DNA of 15,029 nt from Parabacteroides sp. AM08-6 (GTDB taxonomy: Bacteria; Bacteroidota; Bacteroidia; Bacteroidales; Tannerellaceae), in the NCBI RefSeq assembly GCF_003473295.1, contig NZ_QRMP01000046.1, positions 1-15,029 on the forward strand, written 5' to 3'. The position numbers were made by a program, and so were the translations under genes. Shown here piece after piece: positions 7,186-14,941 of the stretch (positions are counted from its first letter, which is position 1; the number at the start of each line of letters is the position of its first letter). The notes below the pieces were generated by a model that saw only the letters and a list, made by a program, of their open reading frames with translations, did not search any database and was not told the DNA's origin.

Positions 7186-8432
7186 ACAGCGATATCTTTT
7201 ATTGCAGCAAATGATTCTGCCCTACGAACGAACACATCATGATAAGCATTCATTGTGATTTCTATCGCCCCCTCCTTTTTAAGTGTATAAGGGTCAGATA
7301 TAACATCCAATCCACCCCACTGGCAGATTAACAGGTCATTGAAGTTTGCGAATAAAGCCGCATTCAAATTAGTACCTGTTCCTTTTTTAATATCGGAAGG
7401 AATGATATTAGATGCATAGGCTTTATATCCGTTAACCTCCCCATTTTCCCAGATATAACCGGAACCACCTTGCGACCTCAATGTTTGTTTCAATGCACCT
7501 CTTACCTTACTGTTTGTAAGATAAGCCAAAGACCCTAAATCAGCATTACGAATCGAAATAGCTGTTTCCAAATCAACCATTTTACCAAATGTCACTGCTC
7601 CCCCATTTTCACCAATAACAACAGAACCAATACCTGAAGTATTAAGAATACCAGTAGGTTGTCCTTCTCCACTTCCATTTATTGCAGCAGTTTCCAATGC
7701 CTCCGCATGTGCGTTAAGAATGTCTGAAATAATCATCTGCTCAACATCCCATGAACTTTGTATGATTAGCTGTTTTGAAATAGGAACATTCACTGCTAAT
7801 CGTTTAGGCTTAAGTTCACGAGTAGTAAATGTTTTTTTAACATCAGACGCAGTAGTATTTTCACCTTCCCAGTTCGCTGTTATATGTTTTCCGTCAATTA
7901 TTGTAATATTACCGGTTAGACCTCCAACATACTGTGCACCGGCAGATGCTAGCACAAGACGTTTACGTAGTTCTTCCTGATATCGCAATGATGTAGCGAT
8001 AGTATATCCACCATCAGTTTGAGTTCCGGCTGTCATTCCTGCAAAAGCACGACTATAGTTAAGCACACATACAGGAATACCAGTTCCCTTAAGTGCAATG
8101 CCGGACCGTTCACATTCCTGCTTTGCCAGTTGCGACATTTCCAATTCAACGCCTGTTAGTCCTTCCTTTGAAGACAATTCTCTGAAAAACTTAGCAAAAG
8201 AAAATTTTCGAGCAGTTTCTTTTACATCATCAGATAACATACTGTTGGCAATAGCACGTTCCGCCGCTTCATCAATATTAATACGGTTCAATTCTTCAGT
8301 TAGACTCTCAACTTCAGCCTGCATTGTACGCAATTTTTCCTGTTCTTCAGGTTTGCCCATGATTGCGCGCATATCGGACAATTTTTTACTAAGTTCGTTT
8401 TGAACATCTTTTCTTTTTCTTGACATAATCAT
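7182..8432 (-). CDS. Major capsid protein (HK97 gp5 fold)
   Basis: This 416-residue protein has the layout of HK97-type capsid precursors. A charged coiled-coil scaffold (delta) domain covers about residues 8-60, with a linker to about 130. Then comes the shell domain, including TQTDGGYTIATSLRYQEELR, TANWEGENTTASDVK, KRLAVNVPISKQLIIQSS, and the loop INGSGEGQPTGILNTSG at about 251-267, a signature of the family. The maturation protease encoded 6 nt upstream should remove the N-terminal part, probably somewhere in residues 100-135; I cannot place the cut. The first codons read MIMSRKRK, so the start may be 8432 or 8426. It builds the icosahedral shell. I did not try to identify crosslinking residues, so covalent chainmail is not claimed. 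Confidence 0.93.
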   Translation of the reverse strand: MIMSRKRKDVQNELSKKLSDMRAIMGKPEEQEKLRTMQAEVESLTEELNRINIDEAAERAIANSMLSDDVKETARKFSFAKFFRELSSKEGLTGVELEMSQLAKQECERSGIALKGTGIPVCVLNYSRAFAGMTAGTQTDGGYTIATSLRYQEELRKRLVLASAGAQYVGGLTGNITIIDGKHITANWEGENTTASDVKKTFTTRELKPKRLAVNVPISKQLIIQSSWDVEQMIISDILNAHAEALETAAINGSGEGQPTGILNTSGIGSVVIGENGGAVTFGKMVDLETAISIRNADLGSLAYLTNSKVRGALKQTLRSQGGSGYIWENGEVNGYKAYASNIIPSDIKKGTGTNLNAALFANFNDLLICQWGGLDVISDPYTLKKEGAIEITMNAYHDVFVRRAESFAAIKDIAV

Positions 8433-8438
8433 TATTTT

Positions 8439-9083
8439 TTAATACCTACAAATAGCCTCATAACCTTCAATAATTGACCGGATAAACGTTTCGTCCTGTT
8501 CATTTACCCCCCTTTCATTTTCTCCGGTATCTTCTATATCAATACAACGTACCAATCCGTCAATATAAAAGCCTTCTCCTTCAGCTAGTTCAATTGTTGT
8601 TTCACTACCCAGAGAACGCACCAAAGCATTTTTATTAGAAGGAACAGGAACAACCGATATTTCAATCAATTCACGTTTCCCGATATAATATGTTGGATTT
8701 TCGCCCTCAAGTGCTTCAGTTCCTTCTCCCCATTTACCATTTTCAAGCGGAAAATAGCGGACAGATACCCCTTTATAAGTCCCGGCCAAAAATTTCCTAA
8801 ACACCGTTTCTGCTAATGGATTTATTTCTTTTTTCTCAAATGTTATTTCTCCCAATAACTTATTACCTTCTATCCATGCACGAGCACTTCCAATAGCCAT
8901 ATTAGGGTCAGAAGAATAGGCGTTATGATTGAATAAAACTATACCATTCTTATCAAATCTATCCAAGACCCAATCATTTGCAGTAAATACTGTGCCGTAC
9001 GAGTCTTTTGTTTCATCAGAAAAAACAAAAGGAATAGTCCTCGTTTTTTCTACATCCTTACCAAATTTTCTCACATTACTCAT
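8439..9083 (-). CDS. Head maturation (prohead) protease, HK97 gp4 / S78 family
   Basis: This 214-residue serine protease would cut the scaffold domain from the capsid precursor inside the prohead. Family landmarks are visible. The strand GIVLFNHNAYSSDPNMAIGS carries the catalytic His (H53). The segment AGTYKGVSVRYFPL carries the catalytic Ser (S107). The C-terminal KRELIEISVVPVPSNKNALV holds the conserved 'EL-x-E-x-S-v-V-x-x-P' motif with E138 and E141, which usually supplies the third acidic residue. Length is normal for the family. It overlaps the portal gene by 8 nt and lies just before the capsid gene, the standard HK97 order. After the motif there is an acidic tail of about 45 residues (ELAEGEGFY onward) without a recognised function. 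Confidence 0.9.
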   Translation of the reverse strand: MSNVRKFGKDVEKTRTIPFVFSDETKDSYGTVFTANDWVLDRFDKNGIVLFNHNAYSSDPNMAIGSARAWIEGNKLLGEITFEKKEINPLAETVFRKFLAGTYKGVSVRYFPLENGKWGEGTEALEGENPTYYIGKRELIEISVVPVPSNKNALVRSLGSETTIELAEGEGFYIDGLVRCIDIEDTGENERGVNEQDETFIRSIIEGYEAICRY

Positions 9084-10317
9084 TATCTTTCTCCTTTCCC
9101 GAATCTACGTTTTCTTCTTTTCCTGTTATATTTTGATTTGACGGATATAAATATTCATCCAAGCCGTCAACACTATTTCTATTCTCCATTTCACGCACTT
9201 CATTACGATTTAACCAACCGTCAAGAATTGCATTATGATAAAAAGCCGAACGCGTTTTCATGTCCCCACGTAAAAAGCCGTCTATATTGAACTTAAATTC
9301 AAACCTTCCCAGTTCCTTATCAAAAAGCAGCTTATTCTCAAGTTCAACCTCATAGCGCTTCAGTGTAGCACGAATTGAATACTTTATAAACTGGATATCT
9401 TGGTGTTCTATATTAGAAAATGTAGCACGACTAAGTTCTGCAAGTAAATGCGGAGGAACATTGAAAATGCGCGCTATATCCTGAAGAGCAAATGTTCTTG
9501 TTTGTAACATCTGAGCAGCTTCAGGAGCAACGCCGACTGGCTTATATTTCCAACCACCATCAAGTAAGGCTGTTTCATGATTAGCATTACCGTTAAACTT
9601 TTCTTGAAAAAGTTTAAAATCAGCGACCCCCATAGCCTTATCATTCTCAAGAACAGCCTTAATATTCCCTCCTTTCTCAAAGAACTCATTACCGAAAGAG
9701 GTTGCTGAAATTCCAGACTTTATAGCAGCCGAATTATACGAAATAGGATTGACACCTTTAATTCCATCGATAGATAGCGAGAAAAAGTGTAACATATCAT
9801 CATCACTGTATACCCCATCATACCATTTTGACCCGGATATACGAAACCACTTTTTCCCATTCGAAAGCGTTACATAAACATAAGATGGATGTATAGGTAG
9901 TAATTCAACAGGAACAGCAGAACTATTTCGCTTTATTAAAACATATGCATTTCCCCAACCATCCAAGCAAGAATTAATATACTCCCAATATGAAAATACA
10001 TTCATATAACTATTTGGACGATACTTTATTAGCTTATAAACAGGATGATTTAAAGCTTCTATTTTTCCACCTTCAATACGTTCTGTTAGTGTTTTAGGAA
10101 GTGAAGCAACACACTCCGCTCGTAACCTCATGGCTGCAAATACAGCCGTAAATTTCATTGCTGTACTTAGCGGTATTTCTGAACCAATGCCATTAAAAAA
10201 AGACATAGAATCGAATGTCATATTTTTATCTCCTACAACATTTGTTTTTTGCGTCTCATCTTCAACGATAGAACGTTTAAACGGGTTGCCTATTTTTATA
10301 TTAAAATTCAATTCCAT
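9076..10317 (-). CDS. Portal protein (HK97 gp3 family)
   Basis: This 413-residue protein forms the ring at one capsid vertex through which terminase drives DNA. Family features in order: VFAAMRLRAECVASLPKTL (about 59-77), then a 'hP-x-y-x-l-l' segment (NHPVYKLIKYRPNSYM), WGNAYVLIKRN (121-131), LLPIHPSYVYV (139-149), and a helical stem. Then come QTRTFALQDIARIFNVPPHL (272-291) and the nearby ELSRATFSNIEHQDIQFI, which are the most conserved portal motifs of this family. The C-terminus is lysine/glutamate-rich. Its ATG lies 17 nt from the candidate promoter -7 box at 10334-10341. In contrast to the other cluster genes, it is separated from the gene before it (209 bp), so it may be the first gene of its own transcript. 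Confidence 0.93.
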   Translation of the reverse strand: MELNFNIKIGNPFKRSIVEDETQKTNVVGDKNMTFDSMSFFNGIGSEIPLSTAMKFTAVFAAMRLRAECVASLPKTLTERIEGGKIEALNHPVYKLIKYRPNSYMNVFSYWEYINSCLDGWGNAYVLIKRNSSAVPVELLPIHPSYVYVTLSNGKKWFRISGSKWYDGVYSDDDMLHFFSLSIDGIKGVNPISYNSAAIKSGISATSFGNEFFEKGGNIKAVLENDKAMGVADFKLFQEKFNGNANHETALLDGGWKYKPVGVAPEAAQMLQTRTFALQDIARIFNVPPHLLAELSRATFSNIEHQDIQFIKYSIRATLKRYEVELENKLLFDKELGRFEFKFNIDGFLRGDMKTRSAFYHNAILDGWLNRNEVREMENRNSVDGLDEYLYPSNQNITGKEENVDSGKEKDNE

Positions 10318-10333
10318 TCTTGATTATTTTATA

Positions 10334-10365
10334 CAAACATCTAAAATAAATACATACAATACAAC
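10334..10365 (-). promoter_or_regulatory. Candidate Bacteroidota-type promoter for the head-tail operon
   Basis: On the minus strand, GTTG is followed by 20 nt and then GATGTTTG. The Bacteroidota primary sigma consensus is TTTG, 19-21 nt, TAnnTTTG. Each box has one mismatch and the spacing fits. It lies downstream of the terminator hairpin and would give a leader of roughly ten nt before the portal ATG. AT-rich DNA produces such matches by chance, so this is only a candidate. Confidence 0.4.
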
Positions 10366-10370
10366 AGTAT

Positions 10371-10413
10371 AAAAATAGCCATTACGAATATTTATTAATA
10401 TCCATAATGGCTA
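10371..10413 (-). terminator. Probable intrinsic terminator after the large terminase gene
   Basis: On the plus strand TAGCCATTA (10376-10384) is matched perfectly by TAATGGCTA (10405-10413). Inner bases extend the pairing to 17 positions with two mismatches around a TATT loop. Read on the minus strand, the stem is followed at once by five T residues (complement of 10371-10375) and further AT-rich sequence. No T-run follows in the plus direction, so this terminates minus-strand transcription coming from terminase, perhaps only partly. Confidence 0.72.
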
Positions 10414-10526
10414 AAAATATAAATACAAAAAAAGTTTGTACTTTTATAATTAAACAAGTTCAATATTTAACAAACAACACCATTAATTTAACCACAATTA
10501 ACTAAAACATATATATCGTTTAAACG

Positions 10527-12209
10527 TTACATATTCACTGTATAAAACCCGTGAAATGTATACATACTCTCATCATCATCTTTCGACATATATGTACCGT
10601 AAGCATTTGCCATAGATACCACACCATCTATTTTTTCAATGCTTCTCTTTTTATCCAGCTTAATATTATCATTCGCATCTCTATATACAACTACATTTCG
10701 AAACATCCATCTAATAACCGGATTACGCATCAAGTCAACAGCACCAGCAGTAACATCTGCTTCTATTTTTTTTGTCGGTTCAGACATATTTTGCATTGAT
10801 TGGCTAAATTCATCCAGAATTTCGTCAAACCCACACTTTTGCAGTCCTTGTATAACGCCATGATATGCTTTTGCTGGGTCAAATGCAACACGTTTAACAT
10901 CATACTTCTTAAGTACATTTGAGATATCAGACACAAAAAAATCAATATCAATCACATCACCGGGTGTAATATTTATCCACCCTTCACTATGCCATTTACG
11001 ATAATCTATCCTGTCCTCTTTCTGAAGAACTTTACCTTCAGGTATCCAAAAATAAAATCGAAACGCAGGAACAGGAAGATTTGGAAAATATAACGCAAGT
11101 GAATTAATATCCACATGTGAAGCAAGGTCAAGTCCTGCATAACATACCTGACCCTCCAAATCATCTTCAGTTGTACCATAATCACACGCCAAAACTTTTT
11201 CATCCTGTATCCATACGTCAGGAGCATCCACCCACATGTTTAAATTTTTGGTTTTAAAATTAACTTCTGTAGTACCCCCTTTATTTTTTGCATTTGTAAA
11301 TTCATTCAACATATAATGCTCATAAACCGATATTCCATAATTTGGATTAGCTTTTTGCCAAGTAGTAATATCATCCCATTCATCCCCGGTATCCGGACAA
11401 TATATAATGACAAAAGTATTATCCTGTACTTTAACCCCCTTTAGAATATCCACATAAAATGACCGCATCGAATAGTAGGGTAATGACATGTTACTACCTG
11501 CCGTTGTAATTGAAAACACTAAAGGTTGCCGCCTAGCTCCCATACCGGTAGTTATAAGATGGTACAAATCATCACTGGTCCAAGCGTGCATTTCATCGCA
11601 TATAGCACAATGCGGAGACAAACCGTCTTTATTTTTTGTTTCTTTTGAAAGTGGCTTATAGCTTGAAGCTGTCCGTTCATAGACTATTGACGTTTTCCAA
11701 AGTGTAATAATTGTTTTTAACTCTGGAGATTGTTCAATCATCAGTTTTGCAGCATCCCAACAGATTGATGCCTGTGTTTTATCAACTGCCGCCGAATAAA
11801 CTTCAGCTCCAGCCTCTCCATCCAATACAAGCATGTAAAGTGCAATACCTGCCGCAAAAGTCGTTTTACCATTTTTTCTAGCAACTTCGACATCTACATA
11901 CATAAAACGTCGGCGACCATCCTGTGTTTTCCAGCCAAATACACACCATACAATAAAACACTGCCAATCTTCTAATTCTAATTCTTTCCCGGCCCACTCC
12001 CCTTTATAATGACGAAGAAATGTAAAAAAAGCAAGTGCCTTTTTAGCAGACTTTTCATCAAAATAGAACCCTTTTTCCGTCGCCGTTTCCAAATCATTCA
12101 AATGTCTCTGAACCGCTAACTTTTCAAGCTCACCTGCAATTCTCTCTCCTGACATTACACGGTCAATATAAGACAATGCTTTCTTTTTATAAATCTCTGA
12201 CTTTTTCAT
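10527..12209 (-). CDS. terL: Terminase large subunit (packaging ATPase and nuclease)
   Basis: This 560-residue protein is the motor that cuts concatemeric DNA and pumps it into the prohead. The ATPase domain has a Walker A-like VARKNGKTT (about 109-117, the 'RKNGKS/T' form of HK97-like terminases) and a Walker B ICDE at 203-206 inside HCAICDEMHAWTSDDLY. A coupling motif candidate is SITTAGSN at about 233-240. The nuclease domain has acidic residues at the expected spacing: D361 in YAGLDLASHVDINSLA, D444 in VKRVAFDPAKAYH and D528 in IEKIDGVVSMANAY. Conserved TAGAVDLMRNPVIRWM precedes the last of these. It overlaps the small subunit gene by 4 nt (ATGA). No truncation or missing key residue is seen. 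The stop is followed by the terminator hairpin at 10371-10413. Confidence 0.94.
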   Translation of the reverse strand: MKKSEIYKKKALSYIDRVMSGERIAGELEKLAVQRHLNDLETATEKGFYFDEKSAKKALAFFTFLRHYKGEWAGKELELEDWQCFIVWCVFGWKTQDGRRRFMYVDVEVARKNGKTTFAAGIALYMLVLDGEAGAEVYSAAVDKTQASICWDAAKLMIEQSPELKTIITLWKTSIVYERTASSYKPLSKETKNKDGLSPHCAICDEMHAWTSDDLYHLITTGMGARRQPLVFSITTAGSNMSLPYYSMRSFYVDILKGVKVQDNTFVIIYCPDTGDEWDDITTWQKANPNYGISVYEHYMLNEFTNAKNKGGTTEVNFKTKNLNMWVDAPDVWIQDEKVLACDYGTTEDDLEGQVCYAGLDLASHVDINSLALYFPNLPVPAFRFYFWIPEGKVLQKEDRIDYRKWHSEGWINITPGDVIDIDFFVSDISNVLKKYDVKRVAFDPAKAYHGVIQGLQKCGFDEILDEFSQSMQNMSEPTKKIEADVTAGAVDLMRNPVIRWMFRNVVVYRDANDNIKLDKKRSIEKIDGVVSMANAYGTYMSKDDDESMYTFHGFYTVNM

Positions 12210-12700
12210 AGATTATCCAATAAGTTTTTAAACGGGTCTTCATTTTCAGGTTGTGTCTGGTTTATTCTCTGCCGGGACACCGGAGTAAAACCAAATTCAG
12301 CCCCTATTCTATTAACATCATCAACCATCTGTTTGTACATCTTAGTCTCTGGACGAGTAATATACCCTGTCAATTGCAGGTTTTTATCATATTTAGGTTC
12401 AGCAGGTTTACGCATCCCCTCCATACATGTAAATAAGACATCCAAACTATTAGCATACACAGCCAAATGTTCAATGTCTAATTCTGTAAGAACACCTAAA
12501 GCAATCAACTGATTCGCTTTAGTCTTAAAAATCTCTTTAGCCCGTTTTGTAGGCAATAATTTAAGACGTGACGTTGATAATATACGTTTCACATCAGTAA
12601 TCTTATCAGCATTATCCACACAACCGGACATTCTGCAAGGCTGATCTGTTCCCCTAAGTATTTTAATAGCGTCAGGGGTCGCTTTTCTTCCTTTTCCCAT
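12206..12700 (-). CDS. terS: Terminase small subunit (P27 family)
   Basis: From the ATG at 12700 this is a 164-residue protein that would recognise the packaging start and deliver DNA to the large subunit. It begins MGKGRKATPDAIKILRGTDQ, the well-known N-terminus of P27-type small terminases ('GRKPTP-x-A-x-K-x-L-x-GT'). A central helical region (TKRAKEIFKTKANQLIALGV, then LTELDIEHLAVYANSLD) and the C-terminal FGFTPVSRQRINQTQPEN segment also fit the family. A longer reading starts at a TTG at 12718, but the family N-terminus supports the ATG. It overlaps the large subunit by 4 nt. The unusual C/G-rich block starts about 50 nt upstream and could be its target. Confidence 0.88.
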   Translation of the reverse strand: MGKGRKATPDAIKILRGTDQPCRMSGCVDNADKITDVKRILSTSRLKLLPTKRAKEIFKTKANQLIALGVLTELDIEHLAVYANSLDVLFTCMEGMRKPAEPKYDKNLQLTGYITRPETKMYKQMVDDVNRIGAEFGFTPVSRQRINQTQPENEDPFKNLLDNL

Positions 12701-12750
12701 ATCTATTCTATATTTCAAAAAAACTCCAATTTTGCACGCACGCGTTTTTG

Positions 12751-12825
12751 GTTGGGGGAGTGGTCTCGGCTAAATTAGCCTCAGAGATTTTCACCCCCCC
12801 CTCCCCCCGCTGGTTCAGAGGCATT
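12751..12825. other. C/G-rich block upstream of terminase; candidate cos or packaging-start region
   Basis: In otherwise AT-rich DNA the plus strand has eight C (12794-12801), a T, six C (12803-12808) and then G. GGGGGAG (12754-12760) and CTCCCCC (12801-12807) form a 7-bp inverted repeat that encloses a perfect dyad GGCTAA-A-TTAGCC (12768-12780). A third pair, GCCTC and GAGGC, flanks the C-runs. It sits just before the small terminase gene, where cos or pac sequences are commonly found. No HNH endonuclease gene, which often accompanies cos packaging in HK97-like phages, is in the window. The call is an inference from place and composition. Confidence 0.4.
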
Positions 12826-12857
12826 TTAAACATTAAAAACCGCTTCACAAAAAGTAA

Positions 12858-12890
12858 CAAACAATACATAGTACCTTGCATTACACAAAA
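12858..12890 (-). promoter_or_regulatory. Candidate promoter for the terminase genes
   Basis: On the minus strand TTTTG is followed by 19 nt and TATTGTTTG. The TTTG-to-TTTG distance fits the Bacteroidota consensus, but the TA is one base too far from the second TTTG (TAnnnTTTG). A small dyad, CAATAA-A-TTATTG at 12891-12903, lies just upstream and could be an operator. The transcript would begin about 150 nt before the terminase start and include the C/G-rich block. This is a weak call. Confidence 0.3.
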
Positions 12891-12970
12891 CAATAAATTA
12901 TTGCTTTACTCACTTGCTATACTATTTTATTATGTTTTAATACGTCATTTAGCACCATTTCTAGCCCATA

Positions 12971-13873
12971 TCAGAAAACATCATCAAGCACACGAACTGC
13001 AGGATTATCCAGCCTCAAATCATCATCAACACTCTTTAAATAAATTTCTGTCGTTTCTATCCTCCGGTGTCCTAACATTAATTGTACCTCTTTTATCGGA
13101 ACTTTATGAATAATAGCTTGAACAGCGGCAGTATGCCGGAGTGAATGCGCAGTCTTTTCTTTAGTATAGATTCCTGCTTTCTTCATATAGTTTGTAACTA
13201 TTCGGCTTATACTTCTTGCCGTTAATGGATACTCACCTTTTGAAGAATGAGACAGAAACACATTCTCGTTTTCCGAAGACACCCCACGATATTTAAGATA
13301 TTCCATTAAAGGGGCAACTGGTTTTTTAGTTAATCCCAACCTTTCACGTCCATTCTCACCCTTGCGTTGTATGTCTATATGGCATCTGTCATCCGACATA
13401 CAGACATCACAAACACGTAAACGAGAAGCTTCTATGCATCTAATACCAGAACGCAACATCAAATTTATTAAAGCATAATCACGCTTTCCGAATATTGTTG
13501 TTGTATCAATAGATTTGAATAGTTTTTCAATCTCTAATACTGACAAATGGGCTTTCCTATACCCTTTATAATTATGTTTTACCTTGATACCTGCTGCTAT
13601 GTTTTCATGTTCTCCTGTTCTTTCACAATAATCAAAGAACATCCTTACAACTATCAGATATAGGTCTATAGTTTTATCAGATTTATTTTCACGCAACATA
13701 GTTGCCTTATATTCTATTATATCCGACCTTTTGAGTTCTTTTATATTCCGCCCTGTTATTACGACCCACTTTGCAAACTGAGCAAGAACCCTAAGATACA
13801 AGGCTCGACTATTATCCCTTATATCCTGATTGGCTACAAAATCTTTTGATAACTTACTGAATAGTTGCTTCAT
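12971..13873 (-). CDS. Tyrosine recombinase 2 (XerD-like site-specific recombinase)
   Basis: This 300-residue enzyme carries a complete tyrosine recombinase set: R145 in RSGIRCIEASRLR, K171 in the IQRKGENGRE beta-hairpin, H243 and R246 in TAHSLRHTAAVQ, H269 in MLGHRRIETTEIYLK, and the nucleophile Y278. Residues 1-100 form a helical core-binding domain (SAM-like), and the catalytic domain follows from about 108. Length and the LGH-x-x-x-x-TT-x-IY signature are Xer-like. It lacks an N-terminal arm-binding domain, so it should act on simple sites. It follows recombinase 1 after 21 bp on the same strand, so the two are probably cotranscribed. It may take part in integration and excision with its neighbour, or in inversion of a DNA segment; the sequence alone does not decide. 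Confidence 0.9.
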   Translation of the reverse strand: MKQLFSKLSKDFVANQDIRDNSRALYLRVLAQFAKWVVITGRNIKELKRSDIIEYKATMLRENKSDKTIDLYLIVVRMFFDYCERTGEHENIAAGIKVKHNYKGYRKAHLSVLEIEKLFKSIDTTTIFGKRDYALINLMLRSGIRCIEASRLRVCDVCMSDDRCHIDIQRKGENGRERLGLTKKPVAPLMEYLKYRGVSSENENVFLSHSSKGEYPLTARSISRIVTNYMKKAGIYTKEKTAHSLRHTAAVQAIIHKVPIKEVQLMLGHRRIETTEIYLKSVDDDLRLDNPAVRVLDDVF

Positions 13874-13894
13874 ATTACTATTAATTAAAATCCT

Positions 13895-14857
13895 TTACGA
13901 AAGATATCCGTTCCCGGCTAACGCTCTGGCATTATCTTCCAACGTCATCCGGTCGTATCTGTCAAAACAAGCAGATGATTTATGCCCTGTACATTTCCTT
14001 ATCTTACTTGTTGACACATTGTTGCGAACCATATTCGTTGCAAATGTTCTGCGCGCAGTATGAGAAGATATCATCTCATACTGAGGCTTTTTAATCATCA
14101 CAATATCGCCTCCTCTATCTTCTTCGTATATAACTAAGTCAGTCAATCCAGCTTTTTTACAGATAACTTTAATAGCTTTATTAAAGTATTGTATACAGCG
14201 AGCAGGAGGCAAATTGCCACCGTATTTATTAAATATTTCACGAACATAATCTGTCATAGGTACAACCGCCTTATTTCTTGTTTTTTTCTGAAGTACATGG
14301 ATATTATCACCGACTATATTATCTTTAGATAAACGAGAATAATCAGAGTATCGCTGTCCAGTCATACAACCAACTATAAATAGGTCCCGTATTTCTTCTT
14401 CTTTTTTAGTCAATCCTTTATAATAATACAGTCTTGCGACCTCTTTTTCCTTTAAATAGATTTGTGTAGAAATACTTTCGTGAACCTTTGCATCGGTATA
14501 AGAGTCATCAACAGCCCAGCCATTTAAATACGCTTTACCCAACAAGTATTTAAGTTTTATAACCATTGCCTGAATTGTAGATATTTTAAGACACTTTTCC
14601 ACATGTAAATATTCAACAAATCCATCTATTTCTTCTTTACCTACTTCTTTTGTAGAAAAAGAGCGACCAAGATATTCCTGATAGTTTACAAAATGTTCCA
14701 GCATATTACGAAATGCCGCAAAATGCTTTCCTTTCTTTTTTAAGTTAATAAACAATACTCCAAATTGAATAAAGTTACATATTGGCAAATTGCGATAATA
14801 ATCGCTTTGCAATTGCATATTTGAATCTTTATAAAACTCTAATTGAAGCGCTTCCAT
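13895..14857 (-). CDS. Tyrosine recombinase 1 (phage integrase family, Bacteroidota type)
   Basis: This 320-residue integrase has catalytic residues R169 in VGCMTGQRYSDYSRL, K191/K192 in VLQKKTRNKAVVP, H266 and R269 in SSHTARRTFATNM, H292 in KCTGHKSSACFDRYDRM, and nucleophile Y301. The 'TGQRYSDY' and 'HTARRTFAT' spellings are typical of Bacteroidota phage and conjugative-element integrases. A core-binding helical domain covers about 30-125. Many such integrases are near 400 residues and start with an arm-binding domain; this one starts almost directly with the core-binding domain. An in-frame TAG a few codons upstream of ATG 14857 excludes a longer N-terminus here. It is read away from the dyad-rich non-coding region at 14890-14975, which may hold its site or promoter. 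It probably catalyses prophage integration. Confidence 0.9.
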   Translation of the reverse strand: MEALQLEFYKDSNMQLQSDYYRNLPICNFIQFGVLFINLKKKGKHFAAFRNMLEHFVNYQEYLGRSFSTKEVGKEEIDGFVEYLHVEKCLKISTIQAMVIKLKYLLGKAYLNGWAVDDSYTDAKVHESISTQIYLKEKEVARLYYYKGLTKKEEEIRDLFIVGCMTGQRYSDYSRLSKDNIVGDNIHVLQKKTRNKAVVPMTDYVREIFNKYGGNLPPARCIQYFNKAIKVICKKAGLTDLVIYEEDRGGDIVMIKKPQYEMISSHTARRTFATNMVRNNVSTSKIRKCTGHKSSACFDRYDRMTLEDNARALAGNGYLS

Positions 14858-14889
14858 GATGTATAATTTTATAATCTAAAAAAAAATAG

Positions 14890-14930
14890 CACTACATTTG
14901 TAGTGTGATAAGCATATCAGCCTACAGGCT
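14890..14930. repeat. Cluster of three adjacent dyad symmetries upstream of recombinase 1
   Basis: Three palindromes lie end to end: CACTACA-TT-TGTAGTG (14890-14905, perfect 7-bp arms), TGATA-AGCA-TATCA (14906-14919, perfect 5-bp arms) and AGCCT-AC-AGGCT (14919-14930, perfect 5-bp arms). They begin 33 bp from the recombinase start codon. Such packing is typical of operators or recombinase binding sites. The first palindrome also contains TACATTTG (14893-14900), a match to the Bacteroidota -7 box reading rightward, with only a poor -33 partner. Function is unknown. Confidence 0.6.
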
Positions 14931-14941
14931 GGTGAGAGTTT

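Noticed and set aside
9474..9689. A 71-codon minus-strand frame inside the portal gene
   Set aside because: It overlaps well-conserved portal motifs in another frame and has no independent support.
12708..12893. A 61-codon minus-strand frame between the recombinases and the small terminase gene
   Set aside because: It reads through the C/G-rich block, overlaps the terminase start region and has a composition unlike a folded protein. I treat it as chance in non-coding DNA, though conservation of its C-terminal part would change this.
12748..13113. A 121-codon plus-strand frame spanning the C-rich block and the end of recombinase 2
   Set aside because: It overlaps the conserved catalytic end of the recombinase in antisense, and its sequence looks like a shadow frame.
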